Assembly (NCBI GenBank): GCA_030666115.1
Contig: DAOUYM010000021.1
Location: 1 to 10,939, forward strand
DNA: 10,939 bases
Source of the DNA: Candidatus Aenigmatarchaeota archaeon
GTDB lineage: Archaea; Aenigmatarchaeota; Aenigmatarchaeia; QMZP01
Direction of reading: 5' to 3'
Shown here piece by piece: positions 1 to 6,079 of the stretch. The position numbers and the translations under genes were made by a program. Every line of letters starts with the position of its first letter. Positions within the stretch are counted from its first letter, which is position 1. The notes under the pieces were generated by a model that did no database searches, was not told the origin of the DNA, and was given only the letters and a program-made list of their open reading frames with translations.

Positions 1-96
1 CTCTGTCTTTATCCTTTCTTCCAGTATCTGGTCTGACTTGAGCCTGGCGAACATGTCTGTCCTGAACGTGTTCTTTAAAAAACTCTTAAGGTTCAT
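1..96 (-). CDS. 5' fragment of an unidentified protein, running off the left edge
   Basis: Reading the minus strand from an ATG at 96 gives 32 uninterrupted codons to base 1, beginning MNLKSFLKNTFRTDMFAR and rich in Lys, Arg and Glu. The codons fit the neighbouring genes (AGG, ATA, AAG). A weak ribosome site (AAGGT, spacer about 5) lies before the ATG, and a TATA-like element at 118-130 sits about 25-30 bases upstream, as expected for a short-leader archaeal transcript. The fragment is divergent from the DUF3467 gene. Too little is visible to name a family. The start is fairly convincing; the function is unknown. Confidence 0.6.
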   Translation of the reverse strand, partial: MNLKSFLKNTFRTDMFARLKSDQILEERIKTE

Positions 97-117
97 GATA
101 ACCTTTTGGGTTGTTTA

Positions 118-130
118 ATTTATAAATATA
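118..130. promoter_or_regulatory. TATA-like element in the divergent intergenic region
   Basis: The sequence TTTATAAATATA is near-symmetric and reads as an archaeal TATA box on both strands. On the minus strand it lies about 25-30 bases before the ATG at 96, ideal for a short-leader transcript. On the plus strand it would give a leader of about 60 bases before the DUF3467 gene, which has its own ribosome site. Inferred from position and composition only. Confidence 0.45.
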
Positions 131-200
131 CCGATAACTGATAATGATATTAACAAGACAAATAACAAGGTAGCAAGGAAAAAAAGGAAAAAAGTAACAA

Positions 201-204
201 GGAG
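201..204 (+). promoter_or_regulatory. Shine-Dalgarno site that decides the DUF3467 start
   Basis: GGAG lies 8 bases before the ATG at 213 and only 5 before the in-frame TTG at 210. The spacing and the codon type both favour ATG 213 as the start. Confidence 0.55.
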
Positions 205-212
205 CTGATTTG

Positions 213-647
213 ATGTTAGGAAGCAAGAGGAAGATAGTTAAGAGGAAATCAAAACCAGATTCAACGAAACAAAAACCAATACAGGATTCAGGTACAGGAA
301 GGATTCAGGAGTCCGGCAAGGTTTCGCTGGAGAAGAGGTTCAACTTCGATGTTCCGCAGGACAGGTCAAGGCCGGAGTACGCGAACTGGATGAACATACG
401 GCACAACCCATACGAGTTCATAGTCGAGGTTGGTCACATGTCTCCCGGAAAGACCAAACCGAACGTCAGGATATGCCACAGGATGGTGGTCTCACCGCAG
501 CACATGAAGCAGTTCGCTGACGTGATAGTGAGGAGCATCCAGAGGTACGAGTCAACCTTTGGCGGGATAAAGCAGCCTGCAACTGGTCCTGGTTCAATGA
601 AATCCGACAAAAAAGACGAAAGCGACAAGATGAGGTATGTTGGATAA
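213..647 (+). CDS. DUF3467 domain protein with basic N-terminal tail
   Basis: This 144-residue protein has a Lys/Arg/Ser/Gln-rich, probably disordered tail (residues 1-45). A compact domain follows at about 54-120 and matches the DUF3467 pattern I know: YANWMNIRHNPYEFIVEVGHM, then a charged PGKTKP turn, R-MVVSPQHMKQFADVI and a final helix QRYESTFGGI. DUF3467 is a short domain of unknown function found in bacteria and archaea. There is no signal peptide or membrane segment, so it should be cytoplasmic. It is the first gene of a plus-strand block; 47 bases separate it from the large pilin-like gene, so co-transcription is possible. The tail contains a direct repeat (AGGATTCAGG at 283-292 and 300-309). 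The last 25 residues are acidic/basic linker. Family assignment is from memory of the motif, not a search. Confidence 0.85.
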   Translation: MLGSKRKIVKRKSKPDSTKQKPIQDSGTGRIQESGKVSLEKRFNFDVPQDRSRPEYANWMNIRHNPYEFIVEVGHMSPGKTKPNVRICHRMVVSPQHMKQFADVIVRSIQRYESTFGGIKQPATGPGSMKSDKKDESDKMRYVG

Positions 648-694
648 TTGGATAATTTGAAACAATATTAACGATCCAAGCAAATAATAATACA

Positions 695-2626
695 ATGAGC
701 CTAATTAGCAGATTAAGCCAATTAAGCGAGTCAAGTGAATTAAAGAAGAGACTAAAGAGGAAAGGGTTCCTTCTATCACTTGATGCCATGATTGCGATAT
801 CCATACTTCTGCTCCTGGTCACATTCCTGGCTGCTGTCAGCTTCACCTATTACTATCCCGAACTGAAGTACCAGAGGATGTACCTGGCAGGCAAGGATTT
901 CCTCACGGTCATGGAGAAGGTGAAGATGAGCGACCTGCAGCACCTGGATACGGTCCAGGAACTCATCAACAAGAGCCTTATAGGTGATGATGATCTCAAC
1001 AAGACCCTGCTGGACATGATGGGTGCGTTCTGGGCGACTGACAACCAGACATACCACGATTACGCCAGGAACCTCACTGAAGAGGCCTTCAACCAGACAC
1101 TTCCTGAAAGGCTGAACTACGAGATCCTTATAGACGGGACCAGTATATACAGGAAGGACGGCACCAACGCGACGTTCCTCTCCAGACTCTCTACCATTGT
1201 TTCTGGTTATGGGCTCGGGAAGCCTGTCTCGGGATGGGTTGCCAGGGCCTGGGCAACCAGCATAAAAAAGAACACCACAAAGGTGTTCCCGTTCCCTGTG
1301 GAGGGAGCAGGTAACCGGGGGGGGAAATTCGATGTATGGAAGAAATTCAATCTTAACGTCACTAACATAATAAATGCGATCCTCTACATATCAGTACATT
1401 ACGGAAGGGCAGCTGATGAGTTCGAGCAGATAGTGGTGAACGGAAACAACGTCAAGAACAGCATAACCTGGATACATAGCGAGGAGAGGGGATCAGGAAC
1501 AGGAGCGTTCGGTGTGGTGGATGTAACCAGCTATATACTGTCAGGTGACAACGAGATATACCTCCGTTTCAAGAACAACGTATACAATGCCCATATACAT
1601 CCCGGGATGAGACTCGAGGTTACCTATCAGACATCCGAGATAAAAGAGGCCAGTCAGACACACAAGGAGAGGTACTACTTCGATCATGTTGAGGGAGGTG
1701 AGATAGGAGGCAGGGGATCAGGGGCCTGGGCACTGATGCCTTTCTACGTCCCACACAACGCCACGGTCAAGGATGTCACCTTCCACTTAAGGGCAGAGGA
1801 TATAGAGGACGATCCCTTCAAGACAGACGTCAGGGTATACTTCAACAACACCCTCTACGAGACCTTTGATCCACCAGCCAACGGATCTGTTGACAGAACC
1901 TACAACTTCACATCCCTCGCTACAAAGGGAACTAACTTCGTGCTGGTCCAGCTCAACTACAGGGTTTACAGCCTGTTTGGTATTCCGATAGATGACTTCT
2001 TCGGAGATGGTGACACCATCATCTACTCTGAGCCGCTTACGGACCCAGGGAATTCCACCTACCTTGAGTTTGAGTACGAGATACCCGAGGGCAAGCTCTA
2101 CTACGGCTACGTCGATGTGGGTATCTCAGAGAACCTTGGCGGTGCGGTTGAGAATCCCAAAACTTACACAGCGGACTTCGAGGATAATACCCTTGAAACA
2201 GTCTTCCTGCACCTGGCACAGCTCTTCAGTGGTTACGTGTCAGTGGATGTGTGGCCAGAGGGGGAGTCATCCCAACTGGTCTTCGAGTCACCGTCAGCCA
2301 GGGCAGTCCCCTCAAGCATATACATAGATCCTTCATACTTCAATGTTTCGACACCGAATTACATAATGATAGAGGACTACACGTGTTCAGACTGCTACAT
2401 ACTCCCTGAATCTTCTCTTGAACACCACATCTGGGTGCCATCCATGGTAGGATATGGTGATGTCAATGAGACAGAGCAGGGAGCCATTGACGATGCGGCC
2501 TACAGGCTCAACCAGACCCTTGGCAAGTACGCAGAGGCCACCAGCATACGGACAGAGATATCATCTGTTGCAGGGATACCCTCGTTGTGGGGTCCTGCCA
2601 GGGTGGAGGTTAGGGTATGGATGTGA
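695..2626 (+). CDS. large pilin-like, N-anchored surface glycoprotein
   Basis: This is a 643-residue exported protein. Residues 1-24 are a polar/basic leader ending K21-R-K-G24. A hydrophobic helix FLLSLDAMIAISILLLLVTF follows at 25-44 and continues to about 50. This is the layout of an archaeal class III signal peptide, probably cut after Gly24 by a prepilin peptidase. An Asp lies at mature position 6, where pilins usually have Glu5. Residues about 225-312 look like a galactose-binding-type beta sandwich (VNGNNV, DVTSYI, GDNEIYLRFKN, HPGMRLEVTY), and about 327-430 like a second beta domain. A CxxC (TCSDC) lies near the C-terminus. Sixteen N-x-S/T sequons suggest heavy N-glycosylation outside the cell. 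There is no clear ribosome site before the ATG. The stop overlaps the next gene by 10 bases, indicating an operon. It is probably a pilin, minor pilin or pilus-like adhesin; the family is unnamed to me. Confidence 0.85.
   Translation: MSLISRLSQLSESSELKKRLKRKGFLLSLDAMIAISILLLLVTFLAAVSFTYYYPELKYQRMYLAGKDFLTVMEKVKMSDLQHLDTVQELINKSLIGDDDLNKTLLDMMGAFWATDNQTYHDYARNLTEEAFNQTLPERLNYEILIDGTSIYRKDGTNATFLSRLSTIVSGYGLGKPVSGWVARAWATSIKKNTTKVFPFPVEGAGNRGGKFDVWKKFNLNVTNIINAILYISVHYGRAADEFEQIVVNGNNVKNSITWIHSEERGSGTGAFGVVDVTSYILSGDNEIYLRFKNNVYNAHIHPGMRLEVTYQTSEIKEASQTHKERYYFDHVEGGEIGGRGSGAWALMPFYVPHNATVKDVTFHLRAEDIEDDPFKTDVRVYFNNTLYETFDPPANGSVDRTYNFTSLATKGTNFVLVQLNYRVYSLFGIPIDDFFGDGDTIIYSEPLTDPGNSTYLEFEYEIPEGKLYYGYVDVGISENLGGAVENPKTYTADFEDNTLETVFLHLAQLFSGYVSVDVWPEGESSQLVFESPSARAVPSSIYIDPSYFNVSTPNYIMIEDYTCSDCYILPESSLEHHIWVPSMVGYGDVNETEQGAIDDAAYRLNQTLGKYAEATSIRTEISSVAGIPSLWGPARVEVRVWM
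701..745 (+). repeat. degenerate 9-bp (three-codon) repeat at the 5' end of the pilin-like gene
   Basis: Right after ATG AGC there are five 9-base steps at 701-709, 710-718, 719-727, 728-736 and 737-745. They encode LIS, RLS, QLS, ESS and ELK. Two of them (AGATTAAGC, CAATTAAGC) share TTAAGC in the same phase. The repeat lies in the cleaved leader region of the prepilin. Confidence 0.5.
1317..1324 (+). repeat. G8 homopolymer tract inside the pilin-like gene
   Basis: Eight consecutive G occupy codons 208-210 (Arg-Gly-Gly). Loss or gain of one base would truncate this surface protein at about one third of its length. It is the longest G run I see in the window. Confidence 0.8.
2605..2610 (+). 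promoter_or_regulatory. Shine-Dalgarno site within the upstream gene
   Basis: GGAGGT lies 6 bases before the ATG at 2617, inside the last codons of the preceding gene. It supports the overlapping start and translational coupling of the two pilin-like proteins. Confidence 0.7.
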
Positions 2627-3834
2627 ATTGCAAGCGAAGGAAGAAGGCACAGGTGTACTCCATGATAGTGTTACTGATGGCTATTCCCATACTGCTCTTC
2701 CTGACATTCTACATGACCTCTGTACAGACCATGAAATTCGGGACCTCTGAGAGGATAGTTGCAGACCAGATCAAGGAAACGGGAAGGAGCATAGAGGAGG
2801 ATTTTGTGAGGGCTGTTGAGATAGCCGGAATAAGGGCCTGTTTGGGGGCAACTGACTATATGATAAGGGAAGGGGAACCACTGGATGATGCAGAATTCCG
2901 GCTTGGTGAACTGATAATAAACGGGACGATATTCGGCAACCAGACTTATGTCATGTACCAGAACACACTGGACGACTGGAGGAGCAAGATATACTCCATA
3001 ACCCCTGGTTTCAGTGTCCTGCTGGAATATTCCAACTTCTCCATCCAGAACCACGATGGGTTCAACCTGCTAGCTACAGTAAGGCTGCAATTCAACATAA
3101 CAGACAAGCTCAAGACAGCAAAGATAAGCAAGGGTGGTGACAGGCAGGTACTGATACCGATAGAGAATATAGAGGATCCCACCTTCCCCTACAACACTTA
3201 CGGTCTGGGATCCAGGAGCATCGTGTTCTATCCCTATCCATACCACGCGATAAAAATTGTTGTCGGTTCCTCAGCATCAGGTAACTGCACAGGCAACGTG
3301 ACTTATAATCCTTCTGACCCGGCTCCGGGCAACAAGATCCTGGTAACTGACAACGGCTCAGGGATTGCGGGGTTCGCTGGCGTGGTTGCCGAAGCTGCTG
3401 ATATCCCATCGGTTTCCTGCTACGTGGTCGGTGCAACCAGCGCGGTCAATCTGATCCAGACCCTTCTCAACCAGTCGGGTGGCGACGGCTGGATCGAGCT
3501 CTACCTCGACCAGGACACGGATGGTGTGTGGTCCCTCCCGATAAACGATGCCCTGGAGAACGGCTACTATTCCCGCTTCACCAACACGTCGGGTCCCGAC
3601 CTCCTCCAGAGGCTGGAGGGCAATCCCTATGAAACCATCAACGGAATGGAGACCTTCATCAATGTACCGGAGCTCCAGGAATGGGGAGTCTCGATCAAGA
3701 CCAACCAGATCTCCCTCGCCTATCTCTACTTCCGGGGAACCAGCCATACAGGATCCTCGGTCCGCGGCCTCCCTGACTGGTTCAGGATTAATTCCACATA
3801 CGCGGCCCGCTACAACCTTACTGATCTGATGTAA
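2617..3834 (+). CDS. second pilin-like, N-anchored secreted protein
   Basis: This 405-residue protein begins MDVNCKRRKKA, then Q12-VYSMIVLLMAIPILLFLTFYM (about 12-33). That is a basic leader plus hydrophobic helix resembling archaeal prepilins, with possible cleavage after Ala11. A helical region follows, then beta-rich sequence. The C-terminus has the motif GMETFINVPELQEWGVSIK and later GLPDWFRINSTYAARYNLT, a pattern I recall from pilin-like proteins of DPANN archaea; the family has no name I can give. Eleven usable N-glycosylation sequons point to the cell exterior. The start has a good GGAGGT site and overlaps the previous gene by 10 bases, so the pair is co-translated and perhaps co-assembled. 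Codon choice changes inside the gene: ATA/AGG dominate before about 3250, ATC with more CGC and TCG after about 3340, which suggests a mosaic gene. Confidence 0.85.
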   Translation: MDVNCKRRKKAQVYSMIVLLMAIPILLFLTFYMTSVQTMKFGTSERIVADQIKETGRSIEEDFVRAVEIAGIRACLGATDYMIREGEPLDDAEFRLGELIINGTIFGNQTYVMYQNTLDDWRSKIYSITPGFSVLLEYSNFSIQNHDGFNLLATVRLQFNITDKLKTAKISKGGDRQVLIPIENIEDPTFPYNTYGLGSRSIVFYPYPYHAIKIVVGSSASGNCTGNVTYNPSDPAPGNKILVTDNGSGIAGFAGVVAEAADIPSVSCYVVGATSAVNLIQTLLNQSGGDGWIELYLDQDTDGVWSLPINDALENGYYSRFTNTSGPDLLQRLEGNPYETINGMETFINVPELQEWGVSIKTNQISLAYLYFRGTSHTGSSVRGLPDWFRINSTYAARYNLTDLM

Positions 3835-3848
3835 ACAGTTATTCCGGC

Positions 3849-4133
3849 CTATAAATGGTACTTAAGAATTCTCATTTTTTTGTCGATTATGTTGCCAGTA
3901 TAATAATCCATAATCCCATGCAACGACTTAACTCTTATGACAGGATATTTCCAAAACGGAAGCTTGGATTTCCTAACCCCTTCCATCTTACCTTCAACGA
4001 CCTCACTTCTGGTAATACTATCACGGTAAAGAAAATGAATATCTTTTCCTACATGTTCTTCTAGTAGGTTTATATCCAGAACACTTATTTTATATTTTGT
4101 TGCTGCATCAATAGCGGTTTTTCCATTTCCCAT
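3849..4133 (-). CDS. small AT-rich hypothetical protein
   Basis: This is a 94-residue minus-strand protein from ATG 4133; an in-frame TTG at 4142 would add three residues. It is soluble, without signal or membrane segment. The stretch at about residues 27-80 alternates hydrophobic and polar residues (GKDIHFLYRDSITRSEVVEG, then PFWKYPVIRVKS and GIMDYYTGNII), like a small beta barrel or an SH3/OB-like fold. I do not recognise a family. It stands alone and opposite to the pilin-like genes, ends 14 bases from the stop of the second one (convergent), and is visibly richer in A+T than its neighbours. It shares a 50-base divergent promoter with the Cys-rich gene. No ribosome site is visible, which fits a leaderless transcript. 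The coherent residue pattern and the divergent TATA support a real gene. Confidence 0.65.
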   Translation of the reverse strand: MGNGKTAIDAATKYKISVLDINLLEEHVGKDIHFLYRDSITRSEVVEGKMEGVRKSKLPFWKYPVIRVKSLHGIMDYYTGNIIDKKMRILKYHL

Positions 4134-4142
4134 GGTTATCAA

Positions 4143-4191
4143 TTAGCAGTTAGTTTTAAACATTTATTCCATCCCGTATAATAATAAAGCA
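4143..4191. promoter_or_regulatory. divergent promoter region with a near-symmetric TATA box
   Basis: The 49-58 bases between the two divergent start codons contain GTTTTAAAC (4153-4161) followed by ATTTATT. On the plus strand this lies about 34 bases before ATG 4192; on the minus strand it lies about 22-28 bases before ATG 4133. One near-palindromic TATA element could therefore serve both genes with very short leaders. Inferred from spacing. Confidence 0.45.
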
Positions 4192-4227
4192 ATGAAGGCA
4201 ATGAAGGCAATGAAGGCAATGAAAGGG
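4192..4227 (+). repeat. 9-bp tandem repeat carrying the start codon
   Basis: ATGAAGGCA occurs three times without a change (4192-4200, 4201-4209, 4210-4218), followed by a diverged copy ATGAAAGGG (4219-4227). Each unit is three codons (MKA) and each brings its own ATG, so copy-number change keeps the frame and only alters N-terminal length. Confidence 0.95.
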
Positions 4228-4944
4228 ATGGGCACGAAGCTGACCCTGGGAATTCTCATCATAATTATAATCGCTGCAGCAGGGATTTACCTGCAGTACG
4301 GTTACCAGGGCGAGCCCTTGACAGAACCGCAGGTAAAGGACATAGTTAAGGATAGGTATCCAGGAGTGGCTGACGACGACATAAGCGCCTCACACCAGGA
4401 CAACTGCACCGTTTGTGACGAATCCGGCTGCACTGTGATAGAGGACTGCTGGACAGCCAATTTCACAGAAGGCGGCATGATACATTCTATCATCTTGGAT
4501 GGTGGTTCAGGCGGGATTGTCGGCGACGAGCAGAATCCATGCACTGAGTGGTGGTGTGACGCAGTTGATTGTGTGTACTTCTACAGGGAGATCATCCCTA
4601 ACGGCAGCAAGAGCTACTACAACACCGGCTGCGGTGGATCAACACCCGTGTGTGACGAGGGCTATGAGAAGTGCAGGGAGTGCTGGACCACTGATGAATG
4701 CGTGTCAAAGACCATAACCTCAATGGCCATACCCGAAGAGACTGTATACAGGTATGATGTGATAGAGACTGGTTCCTGGGGAACCATAAACGATACTGCC
4801 TACTACTGCGAGGTGTATGACGATGGCGGAAGGGTTTTCTACAACCAGACCACCATTGAAGAGTGCGAGACCATAATCGAGCACTGGTCCAGGTGTTACG
4901 GTGTGTGCGACTTCGAGCCCGAATACGGGCTTATACCATACTAA
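4192..4944 (+). CDS. N-anchored cysteine-rich extracellular protein, possible PepSY-like domain
   Basis: This 250-residue protein opens with an unusual MKAMKAMKAMKGM repeat. A single hydrophobic segment follows (about 17-35, LTLGILIIIIIAAAGIYLQY), then an extracellular-looking region with 16 cysteines, all between residues 72 and 239, and five N-glycosylation sequons. The even number and clustering of Cys (CTVC, C-x5-C, CRECWTTDEC, CYGVC) suggest disulfides rather than metal sites. Residues about 42-110 (LTEPQVKDIVKDRYPG, then beta strands ending IILDGGSGGIV) resemble a PepSY-type layout of helix plus sheet ending in a 'DxxxGxIV' strand; this is an inference. Four in-frame ATGs (codons 1, 4, 7, 10) and one at 13 make the exact start uncertain. 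It lies between two blocks of pilus-like genes. The last codons are part of the 9-bp array that follows. Confidence 0.8.
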   Translation: MKAMKAMKAMKGMGTKLTLGILIIIIIAAAGIYLQYGYQGEPLTEPQVKDIVKDRYPGVADDDISASHQDNCTVCDESGCTVIEDCWTANFTEGGMIHSIILDGGSGGIVGDEQNPCTEWWCDAVDCVYFYREIIPNGSKSYYNTGCGGSTPVCDEGYEKCRECWTTDECVSKTITSMAIPEETVYRYDVIETGSWGTINDTAYYCEVYDDGGRVFYNQTTIEECETIIEHWSRCYGVCDFEPEYGLIPY

Positions 4945-5042
4945 CCATACTAACCACACCAACCACACCAACCACACCAGCCACACCAACCACACCAGCC
5001 ACACCAACCACACCAACCACACCAGCCACACCAACCATATCA
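4935..5042. repeat. 12-unit 9-bp tandem array spanning the stop codon of the Cys-rich gene
   Basis: There are twelve contiguous 9-base units: two ACCATACTA, then ACCACACCA or GCCACACCA, with a last unit ACCATATCA. The plus strand has no T between 4952 and 5037 and its only G are the first bases of three units; the minus strand is G/T-rich (TGGTGTGGT). The first unit lies inside the last codons of the upstream gene (ATA CCA TAC TAA), so the array crosses its stop. All reading frames except the one through the two TAA codons stay open, which creates spurious long ORFs. The 15-mer CCAACCACACCAACC occurs at 4959-4973 and 5004-5018. Confidence 0.97.
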
Positions 5043-5052
5043 GTGCTGGCCC

Positions 5053-5061
5053 TATATTTAA
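5053..5061 (+). promoter_or_regulatory. TATA box for the winged-helix/ATPase block
   Basis: TATATTTAA lies just after the repeat array and about 50 bases before ATG 5107. A start site about 25 bases downstream would leave a leader of roughly 25 bases containing GGAG at 5093-5096 (spacer 10 to the ATG). Inferred from composition and spacing. Confidence 0.45.
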
Positions 5062-5106
5062 TATCCGGATACCAAATATTAATCATTCGCATGGAGCGGT
5101 GGAGTG

Positions 5107-5988
5107 ATGGCAGACGAAAGCAAGGATAAGGATGAAAAGAAAATTGAGGCCACACTGGTAAGCCAGCTGGACAGCAAGAAACCAATGTACACCCTGATTG
5201 GAAAGGCACCCAAGATAGAGACAGGTGCTGACAGATTATACAGGCTGGTTAATGAAAAAAAGAAGATCAAGCTACCAGAAGCAGCCAAGCAGCTTGGCGT
5301 GAAAGAGGAAGTGGTTGCGGAATGGGGCGACATCCTGGAAGACCACAAGATGATAGAGATGCACTATCCCATGAGGGGCAAACCCATCCTTGGTGTGCTG
5401 AAACCCAAACACGTGAAGGGGAAGAAGGGGGAAAGGGGAGAGGAGAAGAAAGAAAAGGTCCACAAACCAAAAGTCCCCCTCAGGAAGAGATTCACCAAGA
5501 AGGTCCTGTTCATCTATTTCGAGATCATTGTTCTGGGAGAGCTGCTGATATACATATTCTTTGTGAACAGGTACCTGGCAATGAATTTCATGCCTACTGT
5601 CCGGTTCCATTCCAGCGGGTTCATCAATTATCTGAGGAACCTGCCGGCCCTCCTGATGTCAGGCCGGTTCTCTGACCTGATATTGCAGCCATTATATCTG
5701 GCATTCCTGCTGATCCTGATCATAGTAATAATACTGATAATAGTCCTTGTTGTGAGATCCAGGAAACCCAAATTTCACATGGAACATAAGCACAAGGAAG
5801 AGAAGGACAGGCACAGGGAAGACGAACACAATAAACACAAAGAGGACAAGAAGAAGGAAGAGAAGCGCAAGAAGGAAGAGCACGAGAGGAAGGAAGAGGA
5901 GAAGAAAAAGAAGGAAAAACACGAACACAGGGGAAACTTCGCTGACATAGTGGAGCGGTACAAGAAGAGACTGAAGGAGATGGAGTAA
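5107..5988 (+). CDS. winged-helix-like protein with two TM segments and charged C-terminal coiled coil
   Basis: This is a 293-residue protein. I use ATG 5107; the in-frame GTG at 5104 is closer to the ribosome site and less likely. Residues about 40-98 (GADRLYRLVNEKKKIKLPEAAKQLGVKEEVVAEWGDILEDHKMI...) have the helix pattern of a winged helix-turn-helix domain, followed by a basic linker. Two hydrophobic helices lie at about 132-153 and 191-217 with a roughly 37-residue loop between them. Residues 218-275 are almost only Lys, Glu, His, Arg and Asp, a likely coiled coil. N- and C-termini should both be cytoplasmic. Proteins of this design occur near archaeal pilus/secretion ATPase genes, to my recollection. 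Ninety-one bases separate it from the ATPase gene. It may scaffold the ATPase at the membrane or regulate the locus; neither is shown. Confidence 0.8.
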   Translation: MADESKDKDEKKIEATLVSQLDSKKPMYTLIGKAPKIETGADRLYRLVNEKKKIKLPEAAKQLGVKEEVVAEWGDILEDHKMIEMHYPMRGKPILGVLKPKHVKGKKGERGEEKKEKVHKPKVPLRKRFTKKVLFIYFEIIVLGELLIYIFFVNRYLAMNFMPTVRFHSSGFINYLRNLPALLMSGRFSDLILQPLYLAFLLILIIVIILIIVLVVRSRKPKFHMEHKHKEEKDRHREDEHNKHKEDKKKEEKRKKEEHERKEEEKKKKEKHEHRGNFADIVERYKKRLKEME

Positions 5989-6016
5989 AGCGGGTCAATT
6001 TAAGCGGGTTAAATTT
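5988..6016 (+). repeat. imperfect 14/15-bp tandem duplication
   Basis: AAGCGGGTCAATTT (5988-6001) is followed directly by AAGCGGGTTAAATTT (6002-6016). The first copy starts at the last base of the stop codon of the winged-helix gene. The second copy contains the A/T-rich TTAAATTTAAA, which could act as a weak TATA box for the ATPase gene. Confidence 0.8.
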
Positions 6017-6079
6017 AAAGCACCGGAACAAATCTATATTGCACCCCGGGCCAGGTTGATCGCGAATTGGTGATTTTGA

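Noticed and set aside
4720..5034. Minus-strand reading frame with a long Trp-Leu-Val repeat
   Set aside because: It is produced by the 9-bp array, which has no stops on the minus strand; the rest lies antisense to the Cys-rich gene and has no start signals.
4935..5042. CRISPR array
   Set aside because: The units are 9 bp and contiguous; there are no unique spacers and no cas genes.
4863..5107. Plus-strand frames with Asn-His-Thr and Thr-Thr-Pro repeats across the array
   Set aside because: They are open only because the repeat unit lacks stops. Their upstream parts are out-of-frame readings of the Cys-rich gene.
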